A stretch of 64,000 nucleotides of DNA, taken from the NCBI GenBank assembly GCA_016865015.1, contig CP018226.1, positions 2,697,001-2,761,000 of the forward strand, written 5' to 3'. A program made the translations under genes and the position numbers. This stretch comes from Rhizobiales bacterium IMCC20636. Lineage in GTDB: Bacteria; Pseudomonadota; Alphaproteobacteria; Rhizobiales; GCA-2746425. How positions within the stretch are numbered: position 1 is the stretch's first letter; every line of letters begins with the position of its first letter. Under the pieces are notes generated by a model, which was not told the origin of the DNA, did no database searches, and saw only the letters and a list, made by a program, of their open reading frames with translations. Positions 1 through 8,494 of this stretch are shown here, in pieces.

Positions 1-1
1 C

Positions 2-544
2 AACCATCTGGATATCGACAGCCGCCAGGCACTCGTGCAGGCGCTGAATGAGTATCCCGGCGCTGTGGTCATCGTCAGCCATGACAGGTCATTGCTGGAT
101 GCCAGTGTGGACCGATTGTGGCTTGTGGGTGATGGAACAATAGCGCCCTTCGAAGGAAATATGGATGAATATCGCCGCCTGATCCTGAGCGGCAAACGTC
201 CCAATGCGCCCAGCGAACATCTTAAAGAAGAGACAGTTGTTGCTGCTCCGGTAAAAGAAGTGTCGGCACAGGAACGCCGCAAGGAAGCGGCGCAGAAGCG
301 CGAGACGCTTGCACCAATGCGTAAGAAAATCAAAGAGTTGGATGCGCAAATTGCGAAATTGAATCAGGAAATGGCGCGTGCTGAAAAAGCTCTGGCAGAC
401 CCTGATCTTTACACCAAGGACCCGGACAGGGTGACAGCGCTTTCCAAATTCAGAGCTGATGCAGAAAAGCTGCTGGCCAGCACTGAAGAAGAATGGCTCG
501 CTCTGTCATCGGAGTTTGAGGAAGCCATGGGCGAAGACGCGTAG
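2..544 (+). CDS. ABC-F family ATPase, C-terminal part (5' truncated by window edge)
   Basis: Only the last ~180 residues are present; the reading frame is open through the left edge. The opening residues NHLDID follow a Walker B region in ABC-F proteins, and VIVSHDRSLLD a little further on is the switch-histidine loop. The second half is charged and helical (about residues 70-180, rich in K, E and A), matching the C-terminal coiled-coil of Uup/YheS/EttA-type proteins. ABC-F proteins are soluble tandem ATPases without membrane domains that act on the ribosome. The gene converges on the DUF2233 gene with 3 bases between the stops. The exact subfamily cannot be decided without the N-terminal half. 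Confidence 0.88.
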   Translation, partial: NHLDIDSRQALVQALNEYPGAVVIVSHDRSLLDASVDRLWLVGDGTIAPFEGNMDEYRRLILSGKRPNAPSEHLKEETVVAAPVKEVSAQERRKEAAQKRETLAPMRKKIKELDAQIAKLNQEMARAEKALADPDLYTKDPDRVTALSKFRADAEKLLASTEEEWLALSSEFEEAMGEDA

Positions 545-547
545 GGT

Positions 548-1330
548 TTACTCTGTCGCGTCTTCCCTATCCGGAATTGGTGTAGCCTCAACAACACCAA
601 CAATCGGCCCCATGGCCCGCCCTGGATCATTGCGTTGCAGATCGCGCACGTAAATCCGTGAAATGGAGCCATCCAGAAACAGCGCATTGTCGATGTTCAA
701 ATGGTCACGGAACAGGCGTCCAAAATCATGGAAATTGACCCGCCCTTCACTGAGCACAAAGGTGACGGTCTTGCCATCATCGGACACACCGACACCATTT
801 CTGATCTTTCGTGATGTACCGTCCCTGATGAAACGGGGATGCAGCTTGCCATCGATCACCAGCATCGGGCCGGATTGGGTGGCAAAATCCGGTTGAACGC
901 CTGAGGCCAGATACGTTTCTGTGGCGGCGACACCCGCTCTGTTTCCCTGCAAATAGAAAATCCCATTTGGCAACAGATGAAAATTGCCCGGGCCTGCGTT
1001 GCGGTTGATTTTGGAGTGCTCAATCCCCCCTTCTATATAAAGACCAACGGCATCTCTGTTGGGATGATACATGCCGGCATTCATGGCAAAGACGAGATTT
1101 TGCCCCTGTTGCTGGAGTGTTGCCGCCAAGGCGTCAAAGTGACGGTACACGGTGCCTTCAGGATCGCTGTGGAACAATTTGATAGTTTGACGCTCTGTAT
1201 CAAAAGTACAAACTGTAAATAGCGTCGCTTCGAAACGGATAAATTTGCATTCACCCAGCGTCTCAAAATAATCAGGAAGCGCTCCAAACAGCGGAATCAT
1301 GCCAATGAGACTCATCATTTCTACGGCCAT
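548..1330 (-). CDS. Phosphodiester glycosidase / DUF2233 family protein
   Basis: A 260-residue protein with the DUF2233 (NAGPA-like phosphodiester glycosidase) pattern: FAMNAGMY at 81-88, ATQSGPMLV at 150-158, RNGVGVS at 177-183 and NALFLDGSIS at 215-224. Members are usually exported and act on glycans or sugar phosphodiesters; the substrate here is unknown. The N-terminus (MAVEMMSLIGMIPLFG) is a poor signal peptide and no convincing ribosome binding site precedes it, so the start is uncertain and the original signal sequence may be lost. A frameshifted relative at about 7.5-7.86 kb, in the same orientation, still has a clear signal peptide, which suggests the family is normally exported. Confidence 0.82.
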   Translation of the reverse strand: MAVEMMSLIGMIPLFGALPDYFETLGECKFIRFEATLFTVCTFDTERQTIKLFHSDPEGTVYRHFDALAATLQQQGQNLVFAMNAGMYHPNRDAVGLYIEGGIEHSKINRNAGPGNFHLLPNGIFYLQGNRAGVAATETYLASGVQPDFATQSGPMLVIDGKLHPRFIRDGTSRKIRNGVGVSDDGKTVTFVLSEGRVNFHDFGRLFRDHLNIDNALFLDGSISRIYVRDLQRNDPGRAMGPIVGVVEATPIPDREDATE

Positions 1331-1525
1331 ACGAATGAAAAAAACAAGCTACCCCCATTAATGGTGTGGCAAATAGAACACATAAATTCAGGAATTTTCA
1401 TTAACTGAACAAATCGATTTCTTATTATAGGTTGCATCTTGCAATGGTGAAAATATTGTGGCCAAACTGCGACATTAACCAAAAATCTGTTTTTGAATCG
1501 GCCTAGTTAACTTAAGAGATGTTAT

Positions 1526-2950
1526 ATGAGCACTTCTTCCAACCGGAATCGTCGTTGTGTTGCCGCATTGCTATCGGCAACCGCCCTTGTAGGTTTTAAT
1601 CTGGGATCTGCTCTTGCCGAAGAACCGGAAATGTTCGGTAGCTATTATCACGACTGGAGTGGCTGGTATGCCGGTGTAGGACTTTCGGGTCACGGTTCAC
1701 TGGCCAGTATGGATAATACTGACTTTTGGGAAGACAATGGCTATGCCGAAGAGGCGGATATCGCGCGTCAGGGCGCTTTGGGCGCTGGATTCTCAATTTA
1801 TGCTGGCCACAATTGGCAGATTCTCAACCGTGTCTTTGGTCTCGAATTCAACGCTGAAATCCTGTCTGGTCATGGAGAATCCTACTTCGATGTAGCGGAT
1901 TCGGGCGATTGGGGGCGATTTCAGGTCCAACAGAAATGGCTCGCCTCTTTGAGAGGTCGTGCAGGTATTACTGTCGACAACACGCTTGCCTATTTGACGG
2001 CGGGCGCTGCCGCCGGATCGATTGAAGGTGGTCTGTATGCTCCTGAAAAATATACCAAGTCCATCAGATCAGGCGAATATTTTGGCCATGTGATCGGGTT
2101 CGGCGTTGAACATGCAGTGCACAAGAATGTAAACCTTCGTTTGGAAGGAACCTGGACCCGACTTTACACAAGTGGTGTCGAGCGTGAGCCTGACAATGAT
2201 TATGGCGAAGATATCGATTTCAAAAATACCGATGATCTCGCGATCACACTGGGCATCGCTTACCAATTTGGTGATGGTGGAAATGTTGGTTCTTCCGGCA
2301 TGTCCATGCCGACCAGAGACTGGTCCGGATTTTACGCGGGTCTGGCGGTTTCAGGCATAGCTTCTGAAGCATCGATGGATGCCAACGATTTTTGGGAAGA
2401 CAATAGTTACGATAGCCGAGATTCATATCCTGCTAAACAATTAGCTCTTGGCGCAGGCGGCGGTGTGTATGCCGGCTACAATATGCAGCATGAAAATCTG
2501 GTCTACGGTCTGGAAGCGACACTGGACATTTTTAATGCGCAGTCCAGTTCGGAATTTGACGTCGTCGATTCGAGTGACATGGGCGCTTTCGTCAACAAAA
2601 CAAAGTGGATTGGGTCGGCTCGCGGACGTGTGGGTATGGCTCAGGCCAGCACACTTCTGTACTTAACCGGTGGGGTCGCATTCGGTGAAATAGAGGCTGG
2701 CATTCGAGCTATCGATAAATACACCAAAGCCACGACCAACGATGTTTACCTGGGAGTTGTTGGCGGTCTTGGTGTCGAACAGGCTGTGAAGGTGAACGGA
2801 AAAGACGTGATCCTTCGTGCGGAAGGTTCATGGACACGGCTGCTGACAGGCGGCAACGAGTCCTTCCCGGACAATGATTATGGCGACGAGATGGATTTTG
2901 ACGATACGGATATCATGGCCATTAAACTTGGTGCAGCGTTACCTTTCTAA
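1526..2950 (+). CDS. Outer-membrane beta-barrel protein with two tandem homologous domains
   Basis: 474 residues. A signal peptide of about 31 residues ends at LGSALA before EEPEM. Two homologous units follow, about 44-250 and 266-474. Each starts WSG(W/F)YAG, contains FWEDN, YAG(H/Y)N, an (R/A)RGR(A/V)G turn, AYLT or LYLTGG, GVE(H/Q)AV, TWTRL or SWTRL and PDNDYG, and ends in alternating hydrophobic strands. The last residue is a terminal phenylalanine, typical of BAM-dependent barrels. Each unit is the length expected for an 8-stranded OmpA/Opa-like (opacity or Omp25-type) porin family domain. It may form two barrels or one larger barrel. The upstream ~195 bases hold no other gene. The role is probably surface or structural; no function can be assigned. 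Confidence 0.85.
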   Translation: MSTSSNRNRRCVAALLSATALVGFNLGSALAEEPEMFGSYYHDWSGWYAGVGLSGHGSLASMDNTDFWEDNGYAEEADIARQGALGAGFSIYAGHNWQILNRVFGLEFNAEILSGHGESYFDVADSGDWGRFQVQQKWLASLRGRAGITVDNTLAYLTAGAAAGSIEGGLYAPEKYTKSIRSGEYFGHVIGFGVEHAVHKNVNLRLEGTWTRLYTSGVEREPDNDYGEDIDFKNTDDLAITLGIAYQFGDGGNVGSSGMSMPTRDWSGFYAGLAVSGIASEASMDANDFWEDNSYDSRDSYPAKQLALGAGGGVYAGYNMQHENLVYGLEATLDIFNAQSSSEFDVVDSSDMGAFVNKTKWIGSARGRVGMAQASTLLYLTGGVAFGEIEAGIRAIDKYTKATTNDVYLGVVGGLGVEQAVKVNGKDVILRAEGSWTRLLTGGNESFPDNDYGDEMDFDDTDIMAIKLGAALPF

Positions 2951-3058
2951 TCGGGCGCCTTTAACCTTAAAATTGTACGCTCAAGTGCGGTTACTGATCA
3001 GAGCGACATTCTCACCTATGGCATTATATTGACTTGAAGTGTCGGTGGATTTGAAATT

Positions 3059-4465
3059 ATGGCGTTCCTCTATAATGCGTTGACGCGAACCGCAGTTCAG
3101 GCTGCTGAGTCACCCGCATTTGAGATAATCGGTACCAATGGACGATTCTGGTCTTTTACAGACCTGAAGGCCAATGTAGACGAAGTTGCTGAACTTTTGT
3201 CCCGCGAAGTCAATCATCACGACATTGTTGGTATTGTTGACAGTCCTCTCGAAGCCCAGTTTCTCTTGACAGTTGCACTGGATAAGCTGGACGTTGCAAC
3301 GGCTGCTTTGCAGACAGATGCTGCAGACTTTCCCGGATGGGTAACCAAAACCGTCAGCTTTGGGGGGGAAGATGAACCCTCGGGATTGACCCAGTTCAAG
3401 GTACAACATCTGTCTGCTCCGGCCATGCCAGCCCACGCCAAGGCGGAAGATAGACTTTCCAGAATAGTCTTTACATCCGGCACGACCGGACATCCCAAAG
3501 GCGTCGCCTTCAGCCCACAGATCATAGAAAATCGAGTTGTAGAATATGAGCGCCACTTCGGTGGCCTTTTCGATGCAGGGCCGGAACTCCTTTGCCTGAT
3601 GGGCTTGCCGTCATCACTGGGTTATCTGAGCCTGTGCCATACGCTGCATTCTGGTCGCAATTACGTTGTGCTGGATTCCTCCGGCCCGTTTCCAGATAAT
3701 CAATATGGACGTCGTTTTGGTGTCGTATCATCAACACCTGCCACGCTTGCCGAATATTGGGCAATGGGCAAAGCAGGTCAGGAACTTCCCTTTTCCGTCA
3801 CCAACATGATTGTTTCAGGTGGTTCCATAGCGAATTCGTTTTGCGATCAAATCGCAGAATTATTCAACGTTGCTCTCTATTCACTGTTTGGATCGACCGA
3901 AACTGGCCTCGTCGCATTTGCACCAACTTCAGCACTCGATCTCGATGCTGGTGAAGTTGGATTAATCAGGAACAGTTGCGGACTGACTCAGGACGAGAAG
4001 GAACCCAAATCTGTTCGCTTCGAAACTGGCTTTGTCGCCCCATATGTCGATGATGCACTCCTTTCGACGGGATCTGTTACACCTCTGCAAAGCTGGGCGA
4101 GCAATGACAGATGTGAAATCCTAGACACGGGCATTCTTAAGTTTTCCGGGCGCGCCAGCGAAACCGTCAATAGCGGTGGTGTAAAGATGGCCTTGTCGGA
4201 AATCGAAGATGCTGCCAACGCATATCCAAAAATTCATCAGGCATGTGTTTTATTGCAACCAGATGCTCTGGGAATTGAAAGGGTTATCCTCGTGCTCAAG
4301 TCCGACCAGGACCTTGACCGGAGTGCCTTTGCAAAACACTATCGCAGCCTGTTTCCCGAACCTCTGTTTCCAATCCGTTTCTTTGAAATGGATGAGCTTC
4401 CAAAAACAGCAAGTGGGAAGATAGATCGCTTCAAACTCAAACGTTTTATCCTGAAAAACCTTTGA
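3059..4465 (+). CDS. AMP-dependent synthetase/ligase (acyl-CoA synthetase-like)
   Basis: 468 residues of the ANL adenylate-forming superfamily. The phosphate-binding motif FTSGTTGHPKG lies near residues 138-148, the A5-type motif LFGSTETG near 279-286, a GRASETVNSGG hinge region near 365, and the C-terminal catalytic lysine motif KTASGKIDR near 450. The enzyme should activate a carboxylic acid with ATP and pass it to CoA or another thiol. It is shorter than most acyl-CoA synthetases (500-600 residues), mainly in the N-terminal subdomain. No carrier protein or condensing enzyme lies next to it, so the substrate is unknown. It is convergent with the TRAP transporter genes. A link to a carboxylate imported by that transporter is only a guess from proximity. 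Confidence 0.85.
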   Translation: MAFLYNALTRTAVQAAESPAFEIIGTNGRFWSFTDLKANVDEVAELLSREVNHHDIVGIVDSPLEAQFLLTVALDKLDVATAALQTDAADFPGWVTKTVSFGGEDEPSGLTQFKVQHLSAPAMPAHAKAEDRLSRIVFTSGTTGHPKGVAFSPQIIENRVVEYERHFGGLFDAGPELLCLMGLPSSLGYLSLCHTLHSGRNYVVLDSSGPFPDNQYGRRFGVVSSTPATLAEYWAMGKAGQELPFSVTNMIVSGGSIANSFCDQIAELFNVALYSLFGSTETGLVAFAPTSALDLDAGEVGLIRNSCGLTQDEKEPKSVRFETGFVAPYVDDALLSTGSVTPLQSWASNDRCEILDTGILKFSGRASETVNSGGVKMALSEIEDAANAYPKIHQACVLLQPDALGIERVILVLKSDQDLDRSAFAKHYRSLFPEPLFPIRFFEMDELPKTASGKIDRFKLKRFILKNL

Positions 4466-4493
4466 GATCGTTTTGCCACGTGCTCTTTTGAAT

Positions 4494-6395
4494 TTACTGC
4501 TGCCTTAGCCGGTGTCGGTAAATGTGATGGCATATCAACGCCAGTCCACCCAGAATTCCCACCAAGTTGATATAAAGGCTTTCGGTGAACGCGTTTGCAG
4601 GGATGAGCGTGAAAGCCCCCATCAACGCAAAGCACAGTCTTTCAGGCGGCAAAATAGTCGATAAAAAATATCCAGCTATCGCAATCGACATTAGCCACAC
4701 ACCCATGGCTACCCCGCCAATCGTCAATACCATTGGCCCAAGGTCGCCGCTGAGAAGCAGAGATGGAGACAGCACGAACAGGAACGGGATGATGTAAGCG
4801 ACCCAGCCAAGCTTCATCGCGGTCGCAGCCGTTCGGTATGTTGAAGAATCAGCGATGCTTTTGGCAGCAAGCACTGCAAGAGCAACGGGCGGTGTGATCA
4901 TAGACAACATTCCAAAATACAGCACGAATAGATGAGCTGCCATTGGTTCTATCCCGGCTTTTACCAATGCCGGTGCGACAAGCGCGGCGAGCAGCACATA
5001 GACACCGAGTGTTGGAAGTCCCATGCCAAGCAGAATGCTCAATCCGGCGCAAAGAGCCAGAAGAAGAGCCAGATTGTTCGCGCCGATTTCGACCAAAATG
5101 ACAGACATCGTAAACCCGAGCCCGGTCAGATTGAGAACACCGATCACAATCCCTGCTGCAGCCGATATCAGGACAATTTCCACGACCGCATGCCCCGTGC
5201 TGATGAGAGCACCCAGCAATTGAATAATTGTTGGTCGAGCAGAGCTATAACCGAACAGCAATGCGGTTGTGGCCACAGACAAGGTCGATGCTAGCGCAGC
5301 ACGCTCTGGGGACCAATTCATAACAAACAATGCGTAGAGAAGAACAGCAAAGGCCAACAGAAAATGCATGCCACCGATAACCTTGCTCCCGGTTTGTCGG
5401 TCCGAGGGCGCCATACTGCCTTGTCCGGACTTCGCAGCATCCAGATCCACCTGAATGAATAATGCGGTGTAGTAAAGCAACGCAGGAACCAGGGCAGCCA
5501 ACACGACATCGGAATAGGGAACACCCAGATATTCAGCCATCAGGAATGCGGCTGCACCCATCACCGGTGGCATGAGCTGTCCACCGGTGGAAGCAGCGGC
5601 CTCAATCGCTGCTGCCTTATGAGCCGAACATCTCGCACGTTTCATAATCGGAATGGTGACAATGCCTGTGGCCATCACATTGGCGACGGCAGAACCTGAA
5701 ACCGAACCAAACAGACCAGATGCCAAGATGGAGATTTTCATGGCTCCGCCGCGAAAGCCTCCCACCAGATGAAAAGCGGCGTCCATGAAGAAGGCTGAAC
5801 CTCCGCTGCGATTCAAGACATGACCAAACAGAATGAAAGCGATCACGACGGTTGCGGCAATCATCAAAGGCGTGCCCAATATTCCATTAGAATCGATAGC
5901 CATGTAACCGGCCACAATGCGCCAGTCATGATCTGGTGCTTGTATGCGTCCGGGGAGAATCTCCCCCAAAAGTGCATAGAGAAGGCAAATCCCGATCAGG
6001 GATGCCAACGGCCAGCCAGCAACCCGCCGCACGACCTCAAGGAGAAGAACGATTGCCAGACTGCCTGGAAGGTAAGTCTGCAACGGCGACAGGAAGACCG
6101 CGTTGACGATGCTCTGATAATAAATCGCGATGTAACTGACTGTAGCCAAGGACAAGGCCGCGAAGACGACATCATACCAAGGCACCGCTTCGCCTGATTG
6201 GAATGCGAAGGCACGCCGCGTTAAATAGGCAAGCGGAAGGACCAGGGCAAGTATCATCGCCACAAGCTGTTGGGGATAAAGAGCCCATCCCAATGCCTGT
6301 GGCACCCGTAACGCGATAGCCACGGCAACAAGTGTAATCGCAACGGCAAGAACGCTGGCAATTGGTTTGCTGGCTTTTTTGGCGAGGCCGATCAC
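4494..6395 (-). CDS. TRAP transporter fused permease (DctQM-type, TAXI family)
   Basis: 633 residues, strongly hydrophobic with many membrane segments. The N-terminal ~130 residues resemble the small DctQ-like subunit and the rest the large DctM permease, with typical stretches such as ASTGGQLMPPVMGAAAF, GLPTLGVYVLLAALVAPAL and FGMLSMITPPVALA. Fused permeases of this type pair with TAXI solute-binding proteins and import organic acids using a cation gradient. The chosen GTG start has an AAGGA sequence 7 bases upstream. The gene follows the TAXI binding-protein gene by 34 bases, so both are probably one operon. The 3' end faces the ligase gene convergently. Confidence 0.93.
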   Translation of the reverse strand: MIGLAKKASKPIASVLAVAITLVAVAIALRVPQALGWALYPQQLVAMILALVLPLAYLTRRAFAFQSGEAVPWYDVVFAALSLATVSYIAIYYQSIVNAVFLSPLQTYLPGSLAIVLLLEVVRRVAGWPLASLIGICLLYALLGEILPGRIQAPDHDWRIVAGYMAIDSNGILGTPLMIAATVVIAFILFGHVLNRSGGSAFFMDAAFHLVGGFRGGAMKISILASGLFGSVSGSAVANVMATGIVTIPIMKRARCSAHKAAAIEAAASTGGQLMPPVMGAAAFLMAEYLGVPYSDVVLAALVPALLYYTALFIQVDLDAAKSGQGSMAPSDRQTGSKVIGGMHFLLAFAVLLYALFVMNWSPERAALASTLSVATTALLFGYSSARPTIIQLLGALISTGHAVVEIVLISAAAGIVIGVLNLTGLGFTMSVILVEIGANNLALLLALCAGLSILLGMGLPTLGVYVLLAALVAPALVKAGIEPMAAHLFVLYFGMLSMITPPVALAVLAAKSIADSSTYRTAATAMKLGWVAYIIPFLFVLSPSLLLSGDLGPMVLTIGGVAMGVWLMSIAIAGYFLSTILPPERLCFALMGAFTLIPANAFTESLYINLVGILGGLALICHHIYRHRLRQQ

Positions 6396-6429
6396 GTGGG
6401 TTCCTTAAAAAGCACAGCCTTTGCCGATT

Positions 6430-7434
6430 TCATTCCGGCCAGATGCCAACGTCTTTGAAGAACCGGATCGCGTCAGGATGAAACGAGGACGGTGCAGGAT
6501 CAATGGACATGTCTTTGGGAACAAACAAGTTGAAGAGCGGAAAGATGTCTGCCAATTCCTCTTTGTGATCAAATAGCAACTTGGCCATATTATAGACTGC
6601 CTCAGGCGAAGCATTCTGATGGGTAAAGATGACTTGTGGATACGCCATGAACGTATTTGGTTCATCGACACCCGGCGTTGCGTTGCCGCGTTCTATTTCA
6701 GTCAGGAATGCAGCGGGCCAATGTTTGCGCATCGCATTCAGATTGTCCGTCGTGTCGGGGATTGGCAGTGCACGCAATCCACCCACTGCTGCGTGGGCCT
6801 CCCTCACCTTCCCCGCTCCATGGGCGAAAATGAATCCAACCGACTCTCCCGCAATGAATGCATTCGCACCTTCAACAATATTCGCAACTGAAACCGGTTC
6901 CATATCAGCGCGCGTGAGCCCCGCTGTGGCATACATGGCTTCAAGTTGCGGTATGATGGTTGACTGGGCTGCATAGCCATCCACCATCGGTTTGCCCTTC
7001 AAATCCGCTATTGAATGGATCTCTGAGTCTGCGCGCACAAAAATGGCTTCACGCAATGGCATGAGTATTGCTACCACCCGCAAAGCGGATTGTGGTTGCT
7101 TCGCAAACCAGGCTTTACCCTCATATGCGTAATTCACTTCCTGCAAATTTGCGATGCCGAAATCCACGCCTCCTGCAGCAACAAAGGGAATATATTGGTT
7201 GGGACTTGTCGCTGTTTGAACCGTGGCATTGATGCCTGCCTTGTTGGCAGCACCAGCTATTGCGGCACCTATACTGTGAAACAGTGAGCCCGGATTTGAA
7301 GTCGCAATTCCAATTGTCTGGGCAACAGCTCCTACGGATATGAAATGAGAAAGCACGAACGCTGTCAAAAATAAGATATTTCTCAAGGTTTTCTCCACAC
7401 GATTAGCTGACAGAAATAATTGGTTTGGCCACAT
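6430..7434 (-). CDS. TAXI family TRAP transporter solute-binding protein
   Basis: About 334 residues. The hydrophobic stretch LRNILFLTAFVLSHFISVGAVAQ is a signal peptide, after which the mature protein starts TIGIATSNPGSLFHSIGAAIA, the standard TAXI opening. FGIANLQE and a central KGKPMVDGYAAQSTI region also fit. It should capture the substrate in the periplasm and deliver it to the fused permease encoded just downstream. TAXI substrates are poorly known and cannot be inferred here. The start is uncertain: the ATG at 7434 lacks a clear Shine-Dalgarno sequence, and a GTG at 7398 would give a more standard signal peptide length. Confidence 0.92.
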   Translation of the reverse strand: MWPNQLFLSANRVEKTLRNILFLTAFVLSHFISVGAVAQTIGIATSNPGSLFHSIGAAIAGAANKAGINATVQTATSPNQYIPFVAAGGVDFGIANLQEVNYAYEGKAWFAKQPQSALRVVAILMPLREAIFVRADSEIHSIADLKGKPMVDGYAAQSTIIPQLEAMYATAGLTRADMEPVSVANIVEGANAFIAGESVGFIFAHGAGKVREAHAAVGGLRALPIPDTTDNLNAMRKHWPAAFLTEIERGNATPGVDEPNTFMAYPQVIFTHQNASPEAVYNMAKLLFDHKEELADIFPLFNLFVPKDMSIDPAPSSFHPDAIRFFKDVGIWPE

Positions 7435-7454
7435 CAAAAACCGATAGTCAGTCT

Positions 7455-7860
7455 TTACTACAGAGCGTTGTATTGGTCGACAGCATCCTGCAACTCGGCG
7501 TCGTTGAGATGGGAGTTTTCAAGTCTGTTTTGGATGGACAGACCAACGGCACCTCTGTTGAAATGGTACATGCCTGCATTCATGGCAAAGACGAGACTTT
7601 GCCCCTGTCTCTGCAGTGCGGGCCTCCAAGGCATCAAAGTGGCGGTACACGGTGCCTTCAGGATCACTGTGGAACAGCTTTACGGTGTGGTGCTCTGTGT
7701 CAAATGTGCAGAGTGTGTAGGGCGTGCCCAGAATGCGGATATGATTGCATGGTTGCATCGGTTCTGATGGATTGGGCAGGTCTTCGCCTGATGCCGCTGT
7801 GATGCAGAATAGCGCGATGAGAATGGATGAAATTGTTTTTGAGAACAGATTTTTGTTCAT
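7455..7860 (-). pseudogene. Frameshifted and truncated DUF2233 (phosphodiester glycosidase) paralogue
   Basis: A second copy of the gene at 548-1330, in the same orientation. It begins at MNKNLFSKTISSILIALF with a good signal peptide, then reads CTFDTEHHTVKLFHSDPEG, closely matching residues 41-59 of the intact copy. Near 7615-7630 the frame breaks: between shared CCCCTG and AAGGC anchors this copy has 20 bases where the intact copy has 19. The other frame then continues GQSLVFAMNAGMYHFNRGAVGLSI, matching residues 76-99 of the intact copy. Similarity stops soon after, and the final ~165 residues of the family are absent. The product can only be a non-functional N-terminal fragment unless the frameshift is a sequencing error, and even then it is truncated. 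Confidence 0.85.
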
Positions 7861-7940
7861 CGATGCCCTGAAGACCTTTGGTGCTGTAACAGCTTTTCTT
7901 GCCAAAAATCTTCAGAAACCGTGTCTCTTTTAACCGTATG

Positions 7941-7970
7941 TGGATTCTCGGGACAAGCCCAAGAATGACG
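7941..7970 (+). repeat. 30-nt palindromic repeat, copy 1
   Basis: The copy folds as a hairpin with arms ATTCTCGGG and CCCAAGAAT around ACAAG; one pair is G-T. It matches the reverse complement of the copy at 8388-8417 at about 25 of 30 positions. Short palindromes of this CTCGGG-ACAAG-CCCGAG type are, from memory, scattered through intergenic DNA of many alphaproteobacteria. Confidence 0.7.
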
Positions 7971-8029
7971 GCGTGGGGTTTGCCGGATGGGCATTTCTGG
8001 TTTTGGTTGCGCCAAATTTGCTTTTCAGG

Positions 8030-8215
8030 TTTCCGCGTTCCGGCCTCAGTTTTCCAGCTTTGGTTTCTCGGCTTCTGTTCTCAGGCTTCTATCTTCAGTC
8101 TCCAGGCTCCAGGCTTCAGGCTCTGTTTTCTGGCATCTGGCATCTGTTTTCTGGATTTGGTTTTTCGAGCTTTCGCAATGCAAATTTGGTTTTCTGGCTT
8201 TGGCTATGCCGACGA
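8030..8215. repeat. Low-complexity region of degenerate CTGG/CAGG/TCTGGC words
   Basis: Short, imperfect words such as TCCAGGCT, TTCAGGCT, TTCTGGCATC and TCTGTTTTCTGG recur along about 185 bases. The pattern is not a clean tandem array and has no fixed period visible by eye. All open frames through it give biased, word-like peptides, so I do not read it as coding. Confidence 0.55.
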
Positions 8216-8387
8216 CACTGTTTCCGCCTTCCAGCGTACTGGCGTCGAGTTTACGGCTTTCGATTTTACTGAATTTTGTTTTGGCAACAGATGTGTCTGA
8301 TGGCGAAGCATTGGTGCTGCTATCGGAACCATGCATCGTGCTGCGGCAAAGCGATGACAAAAAGATTGCGGAACCCGCCCTCTCCAT

Positions 8388-8417
8388 CGTCACCCTCGGG
8401 CTTGTCCCGAGGGTCCA
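8388..8417 (-). repeat. 30-nt palindromic repeat, copy 2 (inverted relative to copy 1)
   Basis: Perfect hairpin arms ACCCTCGGG and CCCGAGGGT around ACAAG when read on the minus strand. Compared with copy 1, two CC-to-TT changes on one arm are matched by GG-to-AA on the other, so pairing is preserved. Confidence 0.72.
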
Positions 8418-8453
8418 TGGCATCGTGACTTCGACGCGGACAACACGTGGTCA

Positions 8454-8487
8454 ACAAAAAGCCCGGAACCATGTCCGGGCTTTTTTA
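8454..8487 (-). terminator. Rho-independent terminator of nrdJ (usable on both strands)
   Basis: Stem GCCCGGA (8461-8467) pairs with TCCGGGC (8474-8480) around a 6-base loop. It is flanked by AAAAA on the left and TTTTTT on the right, so a U-tract follows the hairpin on either strand. It lies 8 bases past the nrdJ stop codon. Confidence 0.88.
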
Positions 8488-8494
8488 AATTTGT

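Larger units (their letters stand above)
7861..8453. other. Gene-free degenerate intergenic region
   Basis: About 590 bases with no credible gene. Open frames on both strands have protein sequences dominated by repeated short words, with no recognisable domain and no ribosome binding site. The region contains two inverted copies of a 30-nt hairpin repeat (7941-7970 and 8388-8417) around a low-complexity stretch (about 8030-8215). It separates the decayed DUF2233 copy from the nrdJ terminator. Confidence 0.7.

Noticed and set aside
1526-2950. Frameshift or assembly duplication as the cause of the doubled barrel domain
   Set aside because: The two halves differ at most positions in protein and DNA, so the duplication is old and not an assembly artefact.
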